Shown: in pieces, positions 46,660-59,367 of the stretch
Layout: each line of letters starts with the position of its first letter
Numbering within the stretch: the first letter of the stretch is position 1
DNA from: Ligula intestinalis
Lineage: Eukaryota; Platyhelminthes; Cestoda; Diphyllobothriidea; Diphyllobothriidae
NCBI GenBank assembly: GCA_036362985.1
Contig: JAYGXS010000001.1
Location: 22,304,585-22,368,584, forward strand
Length of the DNA stretch: 64,000 nt
Direction: 5' to 3'
Program-made: the position numbers and the translations under genes
The notes under the pieces: model-generated
Database searches by the model: none
Told to the model about the DNA's origin: nothing
What the model saw: the letters and a program-made list of their open reading frames with translations, nothing else

Positions 46660-48520
46660 AAGATGCATATAGCAGTTATCTAAGTATATTTTACTGCCTA
46701 TCCTAATTCCACACCCTTAAAAACCCCTATGACTACCATCTTCGTAGGACAAAATGCTGGGTTAGGGGTGTATAAGATGCATTACTTAAAATTCTGTTGC
46801 TATCTTGCCCTTTGTTACATAGTTAGCAGTTTAGGCCACCAATTCTCAGATCAATGGCGTGTTTTTTTGTGAATTTCACCGTAAGCCCCCTCCATGCGCG
46901 TCTGCGCTGAGCTTGCTGTGATTTTGAGAAATTAAGCGCTGAATTTGATGCAGATCTGAAAGTTGGCCCCTTTGATCTAGGCTCAAACACTCTGGTTATG
47001 CAGAATATAGCATTGTATAGCAAACGTTGGGTCAACAATAGCTTACATTTTTATGCATACGCTTTCATGAAGAAAGATGCACACATGTGAGGCCATTTCA
47101 AAACAGCATCACAGCTATTTATGAGTGGGAATAAGATGCGACATATGCAGCAAAATTTATTGGCGATTTAACACGGAGCCCAACGAGAGATTTGTCTCCC
47201 AGTCTTAATCCTCAACGCAATCATCTCCATTAAGCGTGTAGATCCTGTAATGCCTTCTATAGCAATACTCAAACAAAATGAAGGAAATCAAGCTAAGTCG
47301 GGGATCATATGTTACACTTTAGCCGCGTAAACAACACCTCCTTTTAAAACTGCACTCGTGCAGCCTCGTGGACAACTCCAGGATCTATCCACTCCCCTCC
47401 CACCCCTTCGAGTCTCACCTTTTTCAACTGTCGGAGCCTATTTACCAGTCACTGGCGGCGAGGAAAGCCGCAGGTTGCAATCAAATTTTCACCGCAGGTG
47501 AATAAAGCTGTCCTTTCCCTACTCCCGCCCCTATTTCCCTTTCCCTCCAACTGCAATGACCCGCTAAAATACGCAACTAAAGCCCGCACACACACAGAGG
47601 CCCCACGCAGGCACCCAGAGCTCTCACCTCTGGGATGAAAGACTAGCTTGAATTTTTAAATTTTTTCCGCCTATTCAGAGGGCATATTTTGAGTTCCGGG
47701 AACAGCGGCTTCACACCAACTACTGTCCAGATTGGCAAAAGTGGGAACTGGAAAGGGTACCAAAAGACCGCACTGAATTTTCAAAGGCCAGGCGGGCAGG
47801 CAGGCAGGCAAATAGGACTTCTATTCCATACCCCGATGCTACGTTTAATGGTTATTTACGTACGATGACAAGAATTGAACAGAACATTTAATCACAGGGT
47901 TAGAGGACGTGACTGCGTTATCTCAAAAGTGCTGGTACCAATGCCAGAGATCTGTCATTCGATTTCCCTTTGCAGCAAACATTTAGTTTTCTTGAACTGT
48001 TATTACCTTTTACTCACTTTGCTAGGGATCTCTGGAACGAAATTTGGTGTAACTTACTTGTGCATCCACGCTAGACCTTGAGTTTCTTTTTGTAAAAAGA
48101 CCATTTTAAAATCCAAAATTATCAAAACTTCATCATGGTGTCAAAGATATTTGCTAATAGATACGCAGAGGGTCTCCCAATGTACTATTAACAGCAGGAG
48201 CCCACGGACGTTGCGTTCGTCAGTAGTACGAGCTGAATCGCTTGATAAGAAGTCCCAATGAATCTATCAGAACACAACGACCATGCTTTTAATCGTCGTT
48301 TGCCGCTGTTGAGTTTCGCGGGCAGTCTCCCGCAGTTCCAGCAAATGAGAATACTCGGAGAATGACAACGACGGTGCCTGCAGAACAAAACCACTGTCAG
48401 TCAAGCGAGGCCGTTGCCGTGCCGAATAAAGGCGTGAGGCTCGCTTTTATCACCTCTGGAGTGTGTTTGACGGCCTAAGAATATGTGTAAAGGCCATAGA
48501 GCACGAAATTCTCCAGCCAT
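46660..48520. other. Gene-free stretch
   Basis: No exon recognised. Contains a short GGCAGGCAGGCAGGCA run near 47798-47808. Confidence 0.3.
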
Positions 48521-48524
48521 TCAT

Positions 48525-48528
<4 letters not shown>

Positions 48529-48581
<53 letters not shown>
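48529..48581. repeat. (AT)n microsatellite
   Basis: About 53 bp of uninterrupted alternating AT. Confidence 0.95.
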
Positions 48582-48582
<1 letters not shown>

Positions 48583-48589
48583 GGGATTT

Positions 48590-51500
48590 AGGTTGTAACC
48601 GTGGTACTCACAGCTATAAGGGAGTTTCATGCACTTGCTGAGGTCGTTTGGCCGTCCGCTGAGGACTGCTCCCAGGTATTGGTTACAAACAGACACCGCG
48701 TAATGAACTAAAATGTTGCTCGGGAGTGAGGCAACTCGCGTGTACTTTGACGCTTTCCTCGTAATAGTTTTTACCCCTTCTCATCAAATAGCCAAAGAAT
48801 TCGGGCTCTGTTTCCACAATCGAATAGCACCATCTAATTTTCTTTCATTTCTATGATCGAGCTAAAAAAGGTCTATACTGCTCAAAGTGCCCAGCAAGCT
48901 GCAAAAAGACAGAGGCATTTGGCTTTCATTTGCATAAAGTTCGTCTCGGTAGCATTAGCTTGAGAGTGAGTGAGTACTTCTGACGTTGCTTGTGAATATA
49001 TGTGGCACGTCTGCAAGTGAATGTGGTGGTAAACTGCCAATTAAGCCACTTTGAAGTGGAACTTCTAGAAAGCGCTTCTGTGTCGGGCAGATCAACGGTT
49101 AGTAAGGAAACCATGAATCCAGAATTACACTATTGAGGTCAAGGGAGGCTGGTTTTATTGCTGGGGGTTAGTTAACAGAAAATGCAGAAGTTTAATTGCC
49201 TGTGCGATGGTGAGACGCTTCACGTATAAACGTGTTAAATTCAACCTACCTTCTGGGTTCCAACTTCCTGGCACACAGAACCTTCATTAACCTCCCTCTG
49301 GACTATAGATATATGGCATTCTCCTCGCCGGCATGCAGTGTCCGCTGTCCATTTATTATTGCGAGAATGCTAAAGAGTATCTTGCCACCAAACGTGAGAA
49401 CTATTGGATGGATCGACTGAACTGTTAGTCTAAAATTATTACCCATGGAAGCAGAGTGTAAGTTGAAGACAATTTTGACTGGCACACTCTAACAGACGTT
49501 CGAGCCTTCACCTTGAATTAAGTCAACATCGGCTTTCAAATTCACTTTGCATTACCATTTACCAAAGGTAGGTCGTATCCTCCGAAAATCGCCGTAAGAG
49601 CCATTGTCAGTGAAAAATATATATGTGAAAACCCTTCTTCTGCTGGTTTTCCAAAGGACCCTATGCTGGTGACAGCACCTAGCGAAAGACTTCAAAGCGG
49701 CAATGCTCAAATTAACCTTTGACAAGTTTGTACACGCCATAAACGCCGGAGCGTGCAGAACAAGATAAGTTTAGAGCAGCTCCTCAATTGTACACGCACC
49801 CGAACGCCTTCCGTTTGACATGAATCAGTTGGCTTCCCGCAGGAACGTTCACTCCTTCCTGATTTCTCGCCTGATTGAACGCTACCAGTGTCCTGTCTGG
49901 CTCTGTGTAACCTGACCCCCGAGTAGAGGGGCGCAGGAGGGAGTGGGGGGGGAGTCCGCCTTGATAACCAACCCAGTAAGATGGGTTGAGAAGGGGGACT
50001 GGAATAAGACTGCGCGCTCTAATTTATCGCACTTCCGTTTCCTACAACGTTCCTTCAGGCTGTCATTCCGGCGACTGAAGCTAGTTAGTTTACTGGAAAC
50101 GACCGGATAACTTTGTCCATTAGCTACCTGACTCTGCCGTTTGCCTTCCAAGGCAGGGGGGAGTTGTGTTGGACAGTAAAAGCGGCCAAAAGGTACGGGC
50201 GAACGTAAGCCGCCGACAGAATTTGGATTAAGGAACACCGTACTTCACGACCTATCTCCTTAACCTATGATGCGTTGGGATATTGACTAAAATTAAAGCA
50301 AAAATACTAGAAGGAACATTGCCTTTTGGGACGAATTCAGTTTAGAACCAGACGGAGAGCATACTTGCGGCACCTTAATCACCGGGTGTTTTATATCGAT
50401 TTTGGTAATCGAAAGCTGTTGTCACGAAAATGCTTAATATCTTTTGGTTAATCTCCTTACTGCATACGGTCAAAAGAAAGATTTTTTCAGGAACTATATC
50501 CAAGGAACTTCGCACTGCAGCGCGTGCTCCTTTGGTTTAGAGAGTAGTTTGTGCGAGATGCTGTTCGTTGTTTGTGTTAGGTCAGTTTTGACCGGATGAT
50601 AACCTTTTGGAAGCCAGACAGGACAGTTAAAGTTTTGCTAAAGAAGAACCAAATGGCGGAATTTCGAAAACAATTCCATCAGTTGTCCTTGAGTTTGATA
50701 AGCCAGGGCCGAGCTGGACACCAGGTTCGAGAATCATTTGATTGACCTCATTATTTTGATATGAGAAGGCTCCAAGTAGTCTCTAAAAAAGACTTCGATT
50801 ATGTGACCAGAGTGTCTGGCTGTTCTCAATCATCTGCTCGATAATAACTTTCGTTATAAGAACCCAAAATTGCACAATTCCATGACCGAAAAATTTTGTG
50901 GGGGACTATTTCATGCTGATGGCTGAGATGGCTCACGAAATCTCATTGGTACAAGACCCTGATACTTGAACCTGCATTCTCCAGAGCGTGGTATGCTCCG
51001 CCATAGGTTGCAGTGATGAGTACTTATCAAAGGATTATTTCGAGTGAATGCCGTAGCGGAAAGTGGCGGTAATACGTGCACTCATACGATGACACACCTC
51101 CTTCTTAACTAAGACAGTGAAGACTACACTTCCAGTTCTCGGGCGGAAATCGAAAACTACTGAGGCGTAGTAATACCACCGGCAATTTAAAAAAAGTGTC
51201 AGTGCCCACTCGTAGCGAGCAGTCAACCGTCAAACGACCAGCCCTGCATCACAGATAACACCGCGGTGACTAAACAGGAAAAAAGTGAGAGTTGGATAGA
51301 ATATAGGTTTTTCAAAAACAGGGTGTTTTCCCTTAGAAGAAAGAAAAGTTCAAGACAAGATGCAGTAATAGAGCAGAAGCTGCGAGAAGTAATTACTCAA
51401 AAGGGACCACGTACGCATTTTGAGTCCATTGTCGGTTCAATCTGTAAAAAATATATGACTATTGGTTCAGTAAAGCTCGCTGGGGGAACCATAATGACGA

Positions 51501-52720
51501 GTCACCGGTGTACGTGGGAATGTGCATTTAAAGTTCTTGGAAATGTGGCTAGAAGTGGCCTTCCTGTTATCATTTTCATCAGCCCCCTATGACATGAAAA
51601 TATATTGCTCTCAGCCACATATCTCAGACACGGCTGAACTCACCAGCCTTGCCGTCTGTAATTATTTGCGTCTCGTCAATTCAAAACAAAAAGCCTGATC
51701 ACGTCTGCATGCTATGAAGGTTCAAACTTTCCCACTCAAAATCGATCGGATTCAAGAAGGAGGACGATAAAAGTTAATTTTTCCAACTTAAGACTCATGA
51801 GTTCAAAAAAAAACATTGAAGTAGTTGAATTGTACTGGAATTTTTTTCTCACAAACCATTTAAACAGAGGAATAAAGGAAAATTTCTGGTTATGAAGTTC
51901 AGTGCTTTGGAATCTCAACAGAAAACACACTTTTGTACATCCTTCTGTATATACAACAAAATATTTAGGTAGCAGCAACAGCATGATTTATTGGATTTAT
52001 TGCTTTCTTTAAATTTGCGCCTGGGAAACGTTGCTTTAAACAACAAAATATATAAATTAGGCCTCAAAGTTGTCTTCAAAAATAAGAACATAAATATTGT
52101 CAAGCAAATACTTTAGGAGCAGTAGACTTAGACTTAGAGATACATTTATGGTCTGAATAATAAGAGTCCACTTACTGCACCGAGCTCCATCAGCGCATAA
52201 ACTCACACCTGCAATGTATCATTAGACATTTTATAACAGCGTGTGTTCTCTGTCTAAGCCTTTCCTTGAGATAAATAAGCCCAAATACCTCAGTTCGTTA
52301 GTGGTATATAAACTAAACTCTAGGACTTGCAGAATAAATGGAGGTCTATGGAATACTCGCCATTTTAGACTAAGACAGTTCAAAGATGACCGAGGTCTGC
52401 ACTCAGAAAAACATGGTACTCCTTGGAGACCGAAGATCATGTTAATATTTTAACACTAAACAACGCTCAGTCTCCACTTTCCTAGTGATTGTGCGTCCCG
52501 AACGCGGTCAAACAGTTGATCAACACATATCTTTTTTGAGCAGTTCGCATCATACACCTCTGGGTTACATTCACACTTTCGTTAACAATACCACACTGCG
52601 TGAAAGTTTTGCAGAAAGTGCACCGTTTGAGTTAACAAAGGGCCGCTCACAGAACACAACCTATCAAGCAAAGCATATTTGCCAATACAAGCGAACATGC
52701 GAGTCCCAGGAGAAGTGAGT
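48590..52720. other. Gene-free stretch
   Basis: Frames of 108 codons (+, 51266) and 118 codons (-, 49882) were examined and not accepted as exons. No clear repeat family seen. Confidence 0.3.
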
Positions 52721-53236
52721 GAGAAGGAGCTGCGATCGCTGGGACAAGATTTTTATTCGCCTGATGTTTTGAAGACCGTCGTGGATTCTTAATCAGAGAC
52801 ATTAGCATAAACAGTAGCACAAGGAGTTTTAAGTATGCATAAGATACAGTCACTATGCTACTGCATATTTATGACAATTAAGGACTCCCCTTTCGAAAAT
52901 AATTGCCCGCTCGTACGCGAATTGCTTGAGGATCAGCTTTTGGGTCGTGACCTGCTGAGCTTTCGTCGCACGTGGTGGAATTGGACATGATGAAAGTTCA
53001 GCAGATCACGACCGCAGGTCGATCAATAAGCAATTCGCGTACGAGCGAGCAATTATCCTCGATAGGAGAGTCGTTAATTGTCATAATTATGCAGTAGCAT
53101 AGTGACTGTATCTTATACATACTGAAAGTCCATGTGCTACTGTTTATGCTAATGTCTCCGATGGAGAGTCCGCGACTGACTTCGAAAAGTCTGGCGGATA
53201 AAAATCTTGTCTCAGCGATTGCATCTCCTTCTTCTC
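52721..53236. repeat. Long palindrome, arms about 247 bp, 21-bp spacer
   Basis: Left arm 52721-52967 and right arm 52989-53236 are reverse complements at roughly 85-90% by eye. Matching landmarks include GAGAAG..GGAG at the outer ends, TTTTTAT.CGCC, CATTAGCATAAACAGTAGCA, CTATGCTACTGCATA, TCGTACGCGAATTGCTT, and GATC.GCTGAA/TTTC next to the centre. No open frame and no obvious target-site duplication. Consistent with a foldback (MITE-like) element or an inverted duplication. Confidence 0.85.
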
Positions 53237-53239
53237 AAA

Positions 53240-56200
53240 ATATATTTGTAGTCAAATTTTGACAGTTGACCTGGGATGCTCCCAGTTGCTAATACGTCCT
53301 AAACGCTGACTTAATACCCCTTTCACGCACTTGGTCCACTTCAATTGATATAGTCCGGTGTGTAGCAGAGCTTCTCAACCTACAAGGCCAACTAATGCAA
53401 TCGCTTTTCAAACCTGAGTAACTTGAATTGTACATTTTCAAAATCTTGACGCTTCGAGTTTAATGTCGGAAGTCCAAAGACTCTCCAGCAAGGACCAGTA
53501 AGAATCGAAATAAAGCCCTTAGATGTCAGAATGGGTTTGCTTTGCGGACTACCCAAATTGGCAAGCATCATCTGCCAAAATACGGTGTTACAATACCTCT
53601 AAAATTCTTGCGTAAAAATTGTTAAGAGCAGGCCTAGACTGCTAGCGCAGTCAAAATAAACTTTACTTAAGGGTGTTGCACATAAACTTTAAAATTTTGT
53701 GGACACAAAGTGCACTTGCAAGTAAAAAAATATCGGGCCCTGAAATTGCAGTTGAAGTGGCATGACTAAGAGGCAGTCTTTAAACACCCCACTTATGTGA
53801 TAAGGACTTGCCAAGTGGTTAATTGTAAACCAATAAAACAGCTCCGACAAGGGACGTGGTAATTAAGTCTTCCTTCTCGGACATGTACGCGCTCACATCT
53901 ACCCAGGCTACATTTGCTTACCTGGTTTCGTACTCCCAGTTTTGCGGTTGCAATTAGTGCCCTGTTGCTAAGGTGCGGTTTTTATGCTGAAACTAATAAC
54001 CAGGTCCTCACCCTTTTGGTGGCTAAAAGAGTTGAAAACGGTCACCATGGCCATCGCTATGAAGTCAGCTCAACCCCTAGTTAAGTCCTTCGATTAGTAT
54101 GGGTGGGCACGACGGGTGCGCAACCTACGAAGCGTTGCGTGCGCAGGAAAAGTAGCGTAATATTTGGGCTGGGAGGATTATTTTATTATAGTGTTCATCG
54201 TCCTGGACACGATACTTTCAGATTAAAAATAAGGAAAAGATGTTTAAGAGGACCCCGATGCATAGTGCATCTTTTGTTTGATAATATTTTATAAAATCTT
54301 TTAACTGAGGATATTTACGAGAACGCTGTTACTGTTTCCACATAATTCTGGAAGTAACAAGTCATTTGGCGTGGTGGATTGCATAAAACTGGCTTATGAA
54401 ATTGTCAGGGGCTTTTTTAAATATCTACGTTAACCTATGTTCTAAAGATCCGGAACCCTCCAATAAGATAATTATTCATAATGAAATATGCACCTACAAG
54501 ATAGATAGTTTTTTTCGGTTACTGGGGTGCCTTTGTCGGGAAATTGTAATGCCTCGTTTAATTTCTGTCATTGCGACCGTAGTACACCTATGTAAAGGGA
54601 GTCATCAGGCTGAAACCAAATCCATTCGTTAATCCAAACCAAACATCCAAATTTTCAGTTAAGTGGAACTTCTTTGTTTTTATGATGCGCAGTTTCTTGG
54701 TTTACGATGCCAGCTAATAGGACTTTATTTACTTTGCCGGATGGTCCGCCGGCCATTGATTTTCATAACGGGCTTCTTCGGTAAGCAATGACCAATTTTG
54801 GCCGAATAAGATGACAGCGCTTGTAATTTTGTTAGCTGTGTTCAATATCTGCAACATTTAACTAATGTGCAAGTTCACCCCAACCAATGATCAAACGCCT
54901 CTGATTACTTAATTTATACATTTACGCTACAGCCCTGACGAAGGACGGCCTGGTTCATGCACCTACTTATAATAATAAATGGATTTATGCTCTAGCTACA
55001 TGCCTGAATGACACTTACTTTGCACTGTCATTTCAAAAACCCTTTGAAACCCATTCTGGGTACTTACCTCCAATAAGAAAAAAGTACGTAGAGAACTTGC
55101 TTATGGAGCCCTTTTGGGTGCATGACCTACCAGGGGATGTTCTTATACCCAATACCTCCGAACATTTTAACCACTCAGCATGCATCTTGTCGTTTTAAGA
55201 GAATATGTCAGATTTAGACCTTCCTTCTTTGAAAGCGGGACTTTTGGCAAAGCATAAAGAAGTAAGCAGGAAGTCAAAAATTATGTCCACCTTTTCTATC
55301 GAAAATTGAAAGGTACCAAAGACCTTCCCTCCAAAACAATTGTGTTTATAAGATAAAAATAACATAATTTGTCTCCTACACAACCCTTAGTAAAGGGCTC
55401 AATAGCGGAGTGAAAGACTTTTTAATTTTCTGATCAAAACGCACACACTTGCCGTTTGCTGACAAAAAAGCACTCGACTCAATTTGATTAGGTACAGCTG
55501 GAAGTTAGCACTGCCGATCTCAGAAGGCTATATTTAAAGGCTATAAACGAGAACCCTTTTTTCTGCCGTACTTTATTGCATGACCGTAACTGCATTAAAA
55601 GGAAAACCAGCGAGCTGCAAATAGCTGACACCTTTAATTAAGTCAGCACTGATCTGATATTGAATTGCGCTTATCGATCCAAACTTCTGCTAGAATAAAT
55701 TACACTCAAACCAGCCGTTAGGTCTACTGTGACCTTAGCGCTCAAATCCAGCGTTTGGTTAACTCGAATAAGCGGGCGCTATGCGTTTAAATCCATGAAA
55801 CATTAATCCAGGCGGTTTAATCTGTTTCACCCTACATGCTGCTACATTGTAAATAATATATCTTCAATTTATACGCAGGAAAAAATTGTTTCTGCTCTGA
55901 AAACTTTCTTCAGCACAGTATTCTATTCTAAATGACAAAAGATAGCCAAAATTATAATACTGAATATATTGCAACTCGTTTACTTGTTGTTAAAAAGAGG
56001 GAATAACATTTACTAGTAAGGTTCATTTTTAATGAAGTACGTTCGGAAATTTTGATTTTTAAGACATCTAATTTTAACCATAATGCGTTTGGTAATTCCT
56101 GGTTCATGACAAAAAAGTGTCTGCTGAAATGCTCATTAGGCCTACTTTTTGATACTTTGCTCCAAAATCAATTTTGAAATTTTGTGTATTAAAACTGACA

Positions 56201-57220
56201 GGCCTCAGTACGTGCTACAACCCCTCTGAATACCAGAATTTTGAATAGTGTTTGAAAATTAAACGTTTCTTGTTGTTTCAAATAGTATTTTACCTTTATC
56301 CGTCACAAATTTTTGAGCTGTTATCAAATTTTATATTTTAAGTAAACATAAAAAACTAACGGGCTATAAATGCACATAAAAATCTGCTAAATGTAAGTGC
56401 TGCATAAAGGAAAATTTCACCGGGTTCAATTGCTCGATTGCAATTAAAAATATGCGAGTTTTAAGACAGTATTTAAGGCGGGTGTTGTGGATAGCAAATA
56501 CATTGATCTCACTAAGCTTTAGCGATTCGAGTAGCTGCAAAAATTCCCATCAGCGTTTTTGAGGTTTTTACCTGTCTCACGGGTTTAGGAAGGCGTCCAA
56601 GAGGTGCTTCACCAATTAATCGAATTTTTGAAACTGCCCGTAAACCGACAATAACTAAATAAGGCAGTTGCTAAGCCTTCACAGTCTTTAGGTATATTCT
56701 GATCGGACCATGCCATTTATATGGGAAAGGAGACAAAGGCCAACATGGGGTCATCTGCAAATGATTCACGGGAATACAGAGGGAGGCTTGGGATCAATAA
56801 GGAGTGAAGGTTTGTTGAAGGTGGTCCAGGGAGCGGGGGACGAAAAAGCGCAGAAAAGTGGGGTCCACACGATGTCTGGGATCGACAATGTGCGCCAGAT
56901 TTCGTAAATGGCCTTGTCTTGTCGACTCCTAACCCCTTATTCCCACCACTTAGTTGCATGCAATGAAAGACTTCATGGACCGCATGTTTACACTTAAAAC
57001 CGTCCAATATACAGTAAATGTCCGAATGAGAATCTATTGGAAGCTCACCTCTTCTGAATCTTATTAGTGTTTATTGATTGTCAACGTATACTGTGTAGAC
57101 AAGTATGGTGAACACTATAATTTCTTCAAAATCCTCGTATGCCCAGAAATGTTATAGTTTAGTTTTACTGTTAAAAGAAGTTCAAAGGAGATAGGTAAGA
57201 GTTAAATGTACAGTTATTTT
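53240..57220. other. Gene-free stretch
   Basis: Mostly AT-rich sequence without recognisable exons. A moderately GC-rich patch at 56.72-56.92 kb is open on both strands but has no family features. Confidence 0.3.
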
Positions 57221-57243
57221 TCATGAAGAACTACAGCACTCAC

Positions 57244-58402
57244 CCTTTGAAGAGCCATACTGTGAGGGGTTGCCATGTTCCTCGAAATTCGGGTTGCACT
57301 CTGTTTCATTCAGGACAAAACCCACGGTCTGATGGTTTTTATTTTCTCCACCCAGACAGCTCAGACCCTCAAACTTCTTCCTCAGCCCCATCGACTCCTG
57401 TGGCCGTACGCCTTCGCGATCCTCACCCGTCTGGCGACAGCGCAGGAAGACGATAGCCGCGATCAGGGCCAACGAGATCACCAGTGCCACCACAATCATC
57501 GCTACGATTATCATCAGGTCGCGATCAGCCATGCCACCATCAAGCCACTGCTGATGTCGTTGAGATCCACCCAACTGAGGACTGCTCAGTCCACCGCCGG
57601 CCAGTTTCTTTGTGCTTCCTCCTCGCAGATGACCGTAACTGACGGCTGGAGTGGCCGCGGCAGGACCAGCTGAAAGCCGGTTCCCATCGGAGACGTCGAT
57701 TTTAAGGATGGTAGTGTTACTGCGTGGCGGATTGCCCCTGTCTGAAGCCTTCAAAGCCAACACGAAAGACTGAGGCAAACTTGAGAAAACGCCCTTGTCG
57801 TGTAGGTTGACAGAAGGTCGTCGCTGGTCACTGGTCTCGTTTGTTGCGCCCCCACTGCCCGCGAGGGGTGGCGGGTTAGCGGCGGGTCGGCCCATCTCTA
57901 AGTTTAGGGGTTTTGCTAAGTAGAGGGTGCCAGTATTCTTGTCCAAAGCAAAGTACTCCAACTCATTGCCCTTGATGATGCTGTACTCCACTTCGCCGTA
58001 GAGACCACTATCGGCGTCGATGGCCTTCAGGTGAGCAACCACGCGTCCAACGATGGCGTGTCGAGACATATTCACGCGCGCTACGGCGCTGCCGCCGGTA
58101 GAGGAGGGAGCAGGGAAGACCCAGGCGGGTGTGTGATCGTTGACATCCTCTACACGAACAATCACTGTGGCATAGGCGGAGAGTGGCGGACTGCCGTAGT
58201 CGGTCGCTATGACTGTGAAACTGAGGATGGGTGTCCGTTCGCGGTCGATGGGGGCATTGCGGGTGAAGATTTCGCCATTGGAGGTGATGGCGAATAGGGT
58301 GCTGGCACGGACACCATCTCGTACGTCCATCTCACTAATGCTGTACTGAATCCGACTATTTCTCAGCTCTGCATCAGCGTCCACAGCACGGACGATGCCG
58401 AT
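57244..58402 (-). CDS. Protocadherin-like exon: two cadherin repeats, transmembrane helix, start of cytoplasmic tail
   Basis: The acceptor TTATCGCAG ends at 58403. The exon starts I-G-I-V-R-A-V-D-A-D and runs to a donor AGG|GTGAGT after 57244 (phase 1); without splicing the frame would stop at 57221. Numbering from the V-D-A-D valine: cadherin repeat A has D-A-D (2-4), D-R-E (47-49), A-T-D-Y-G-S-P-P (60-67) and the calcium-linker motif D-V-N-D-H (80-84). Repeat B has A-I-D-A-D-S-G (121-127) and A-S-D-R-G-N-P-P (213-220), interrupted by a P/G/S-rich insert at about 165-195. A Gly/Ser-rich juxtamembrane part precedes a transmembrane helix at about 289-314, then R-C-R and a cytoplasmic segment. 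Such proteins mediate calcium-dependent adhesion at the plasma membrane. Upstream exons with further repeats must lie to the right, beyond what I recognise. The exact protocadherin subfamily is not assignable. Confidence 0.9.
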
Positions 58403-58670
58403 CTGCGATAAGCAGAAAGAGCGACAGTCATGTAAGATATGCCGTTAATGAGAGAAGTACACCAAGCGTCTACTTCTATTTACATTCCACAGAGTGCTTA
58501 AGGAGTAAAGCGAAAAGTATTGGAGTTATCACCTGCTGAGATTGGGAAATGAGTTAGGCAAAAGAAGCATATGTAGACCAACTCATATACCTTTACTCTC
58601 ATCATTTCATCCTGCAAAAACGGTGGTCATGGATTTTTGGGCGGTGGGGAGATAGGATTGGCAGCGAAGG
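58403..58670 (-). other. Start of the intron upstream of the cadherin exon
   Basis: Begins with the pyrimidine-rich acceptor. No coding sequence. The intron's upstream end is not found in the window, so 58.4 kb to the right edge may all be intronic. Confidence 0.4.
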
Positions 58671-58676
58671 ATATTT

Positions 58677-58836
58677 TTAGAAGTAAGTGTAAAGGGAAAA
58701 AAATGTACTTGAAATTGCTTCCTACTGCCGCTGAAAGTAAGTTGTTCCGCATGTAAATTGAAGGTGTGCGCGGCGCTTCGCACGGAGGACTATACTAAGA
58801 TAACTCTAGAACGGTAAGTTCGACCTCAGGTAAGTT
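58677..58836 (+). repeat. Dispersed repeat copy 2
   Basis: Second copy of the element at 46344-46508. Its GC hairpin is broken (GGCGCTTCGCACGGAGG). Confidence 0.8.
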
Positions 58837-59367
58837 GTGGTTTGTGACAGATATTGCTCAGTTATACAATCATTGTACATCAGTTAAACTTGTAACAGAA
58901 GCAAGCAAAAATCTTGAATATTGTTGTGATTCTCTACCCTCAACTTAAAATGCCTAACCTATTTAATGAGACTTTAACCGCCGTATGCAGTTTTAAAACC
59001 CGAGGTGCAGTTGCAATGTATTGGAGAACTGAAAAAGTATTTATAAAACCCGCAAATACCCTATCCTCGAGTAATAAATTAATAAAACATTACTCGACCT
59101 CCAGTGAATACAATGGGTAATGTTTTCATGCGTATTGCCCCTGAAACATAGTTTAAGTTATAATAGTATTGAAAATCATGGGGAAAAAATTTTGCTTGAA
59201 AACTTTTACATAAAAAAGACATCCGCTCATGATTTTAATATGTTTAAAGTATCCTTTATGATAATTAGAAATAGCAACCATATCTGAGCAACCCTCTTTA
59301 ATCGTACACACATTTCAGAATAATAGTTAACATTTTAAACGATAGGCCAGTTATAATATTTATTAAC

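Larger units (their letters stand above)
39985..57243 (-). other. Presumed intron(s) between protocadherin-like exons
   Basis: It is bounded by a donor at 57243 and an acceptor at 39985. The phases differ (1 and 0), so if this is one gene there is an unrecognised exon inside. Minus-strand frames at 42870-43124, 46326-46652 and 49882-50238 were inspected: none has good splice borders plus family resemblance. The stretch contains SINE, hammerhead-repeat, palindrome and microsatellite features listed separately. Confidence 0.35.

Noticed and set aside
49882..50238. 118-codon minus frame as a missing protocadherin exon
   Set aside because: No pyrimidine-rich acceptor upstream and no resemblance to the flanking exons; an in-frame stop lies just upstream.
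51266..51592. 108-codon + frame
   Set aside because: Lys/Arg-rich sequence without family signature, conserved motif or good splice borders.
54935..54941. CTGACGA on +
   Set aside because: No GAAA or helix partners follow.
57275..57673. + strand frame of 132 codons
   Set aside because: Antisense of the protocadherin-like exon, which has clear cadherin motifs and splice borders on the minus strand.
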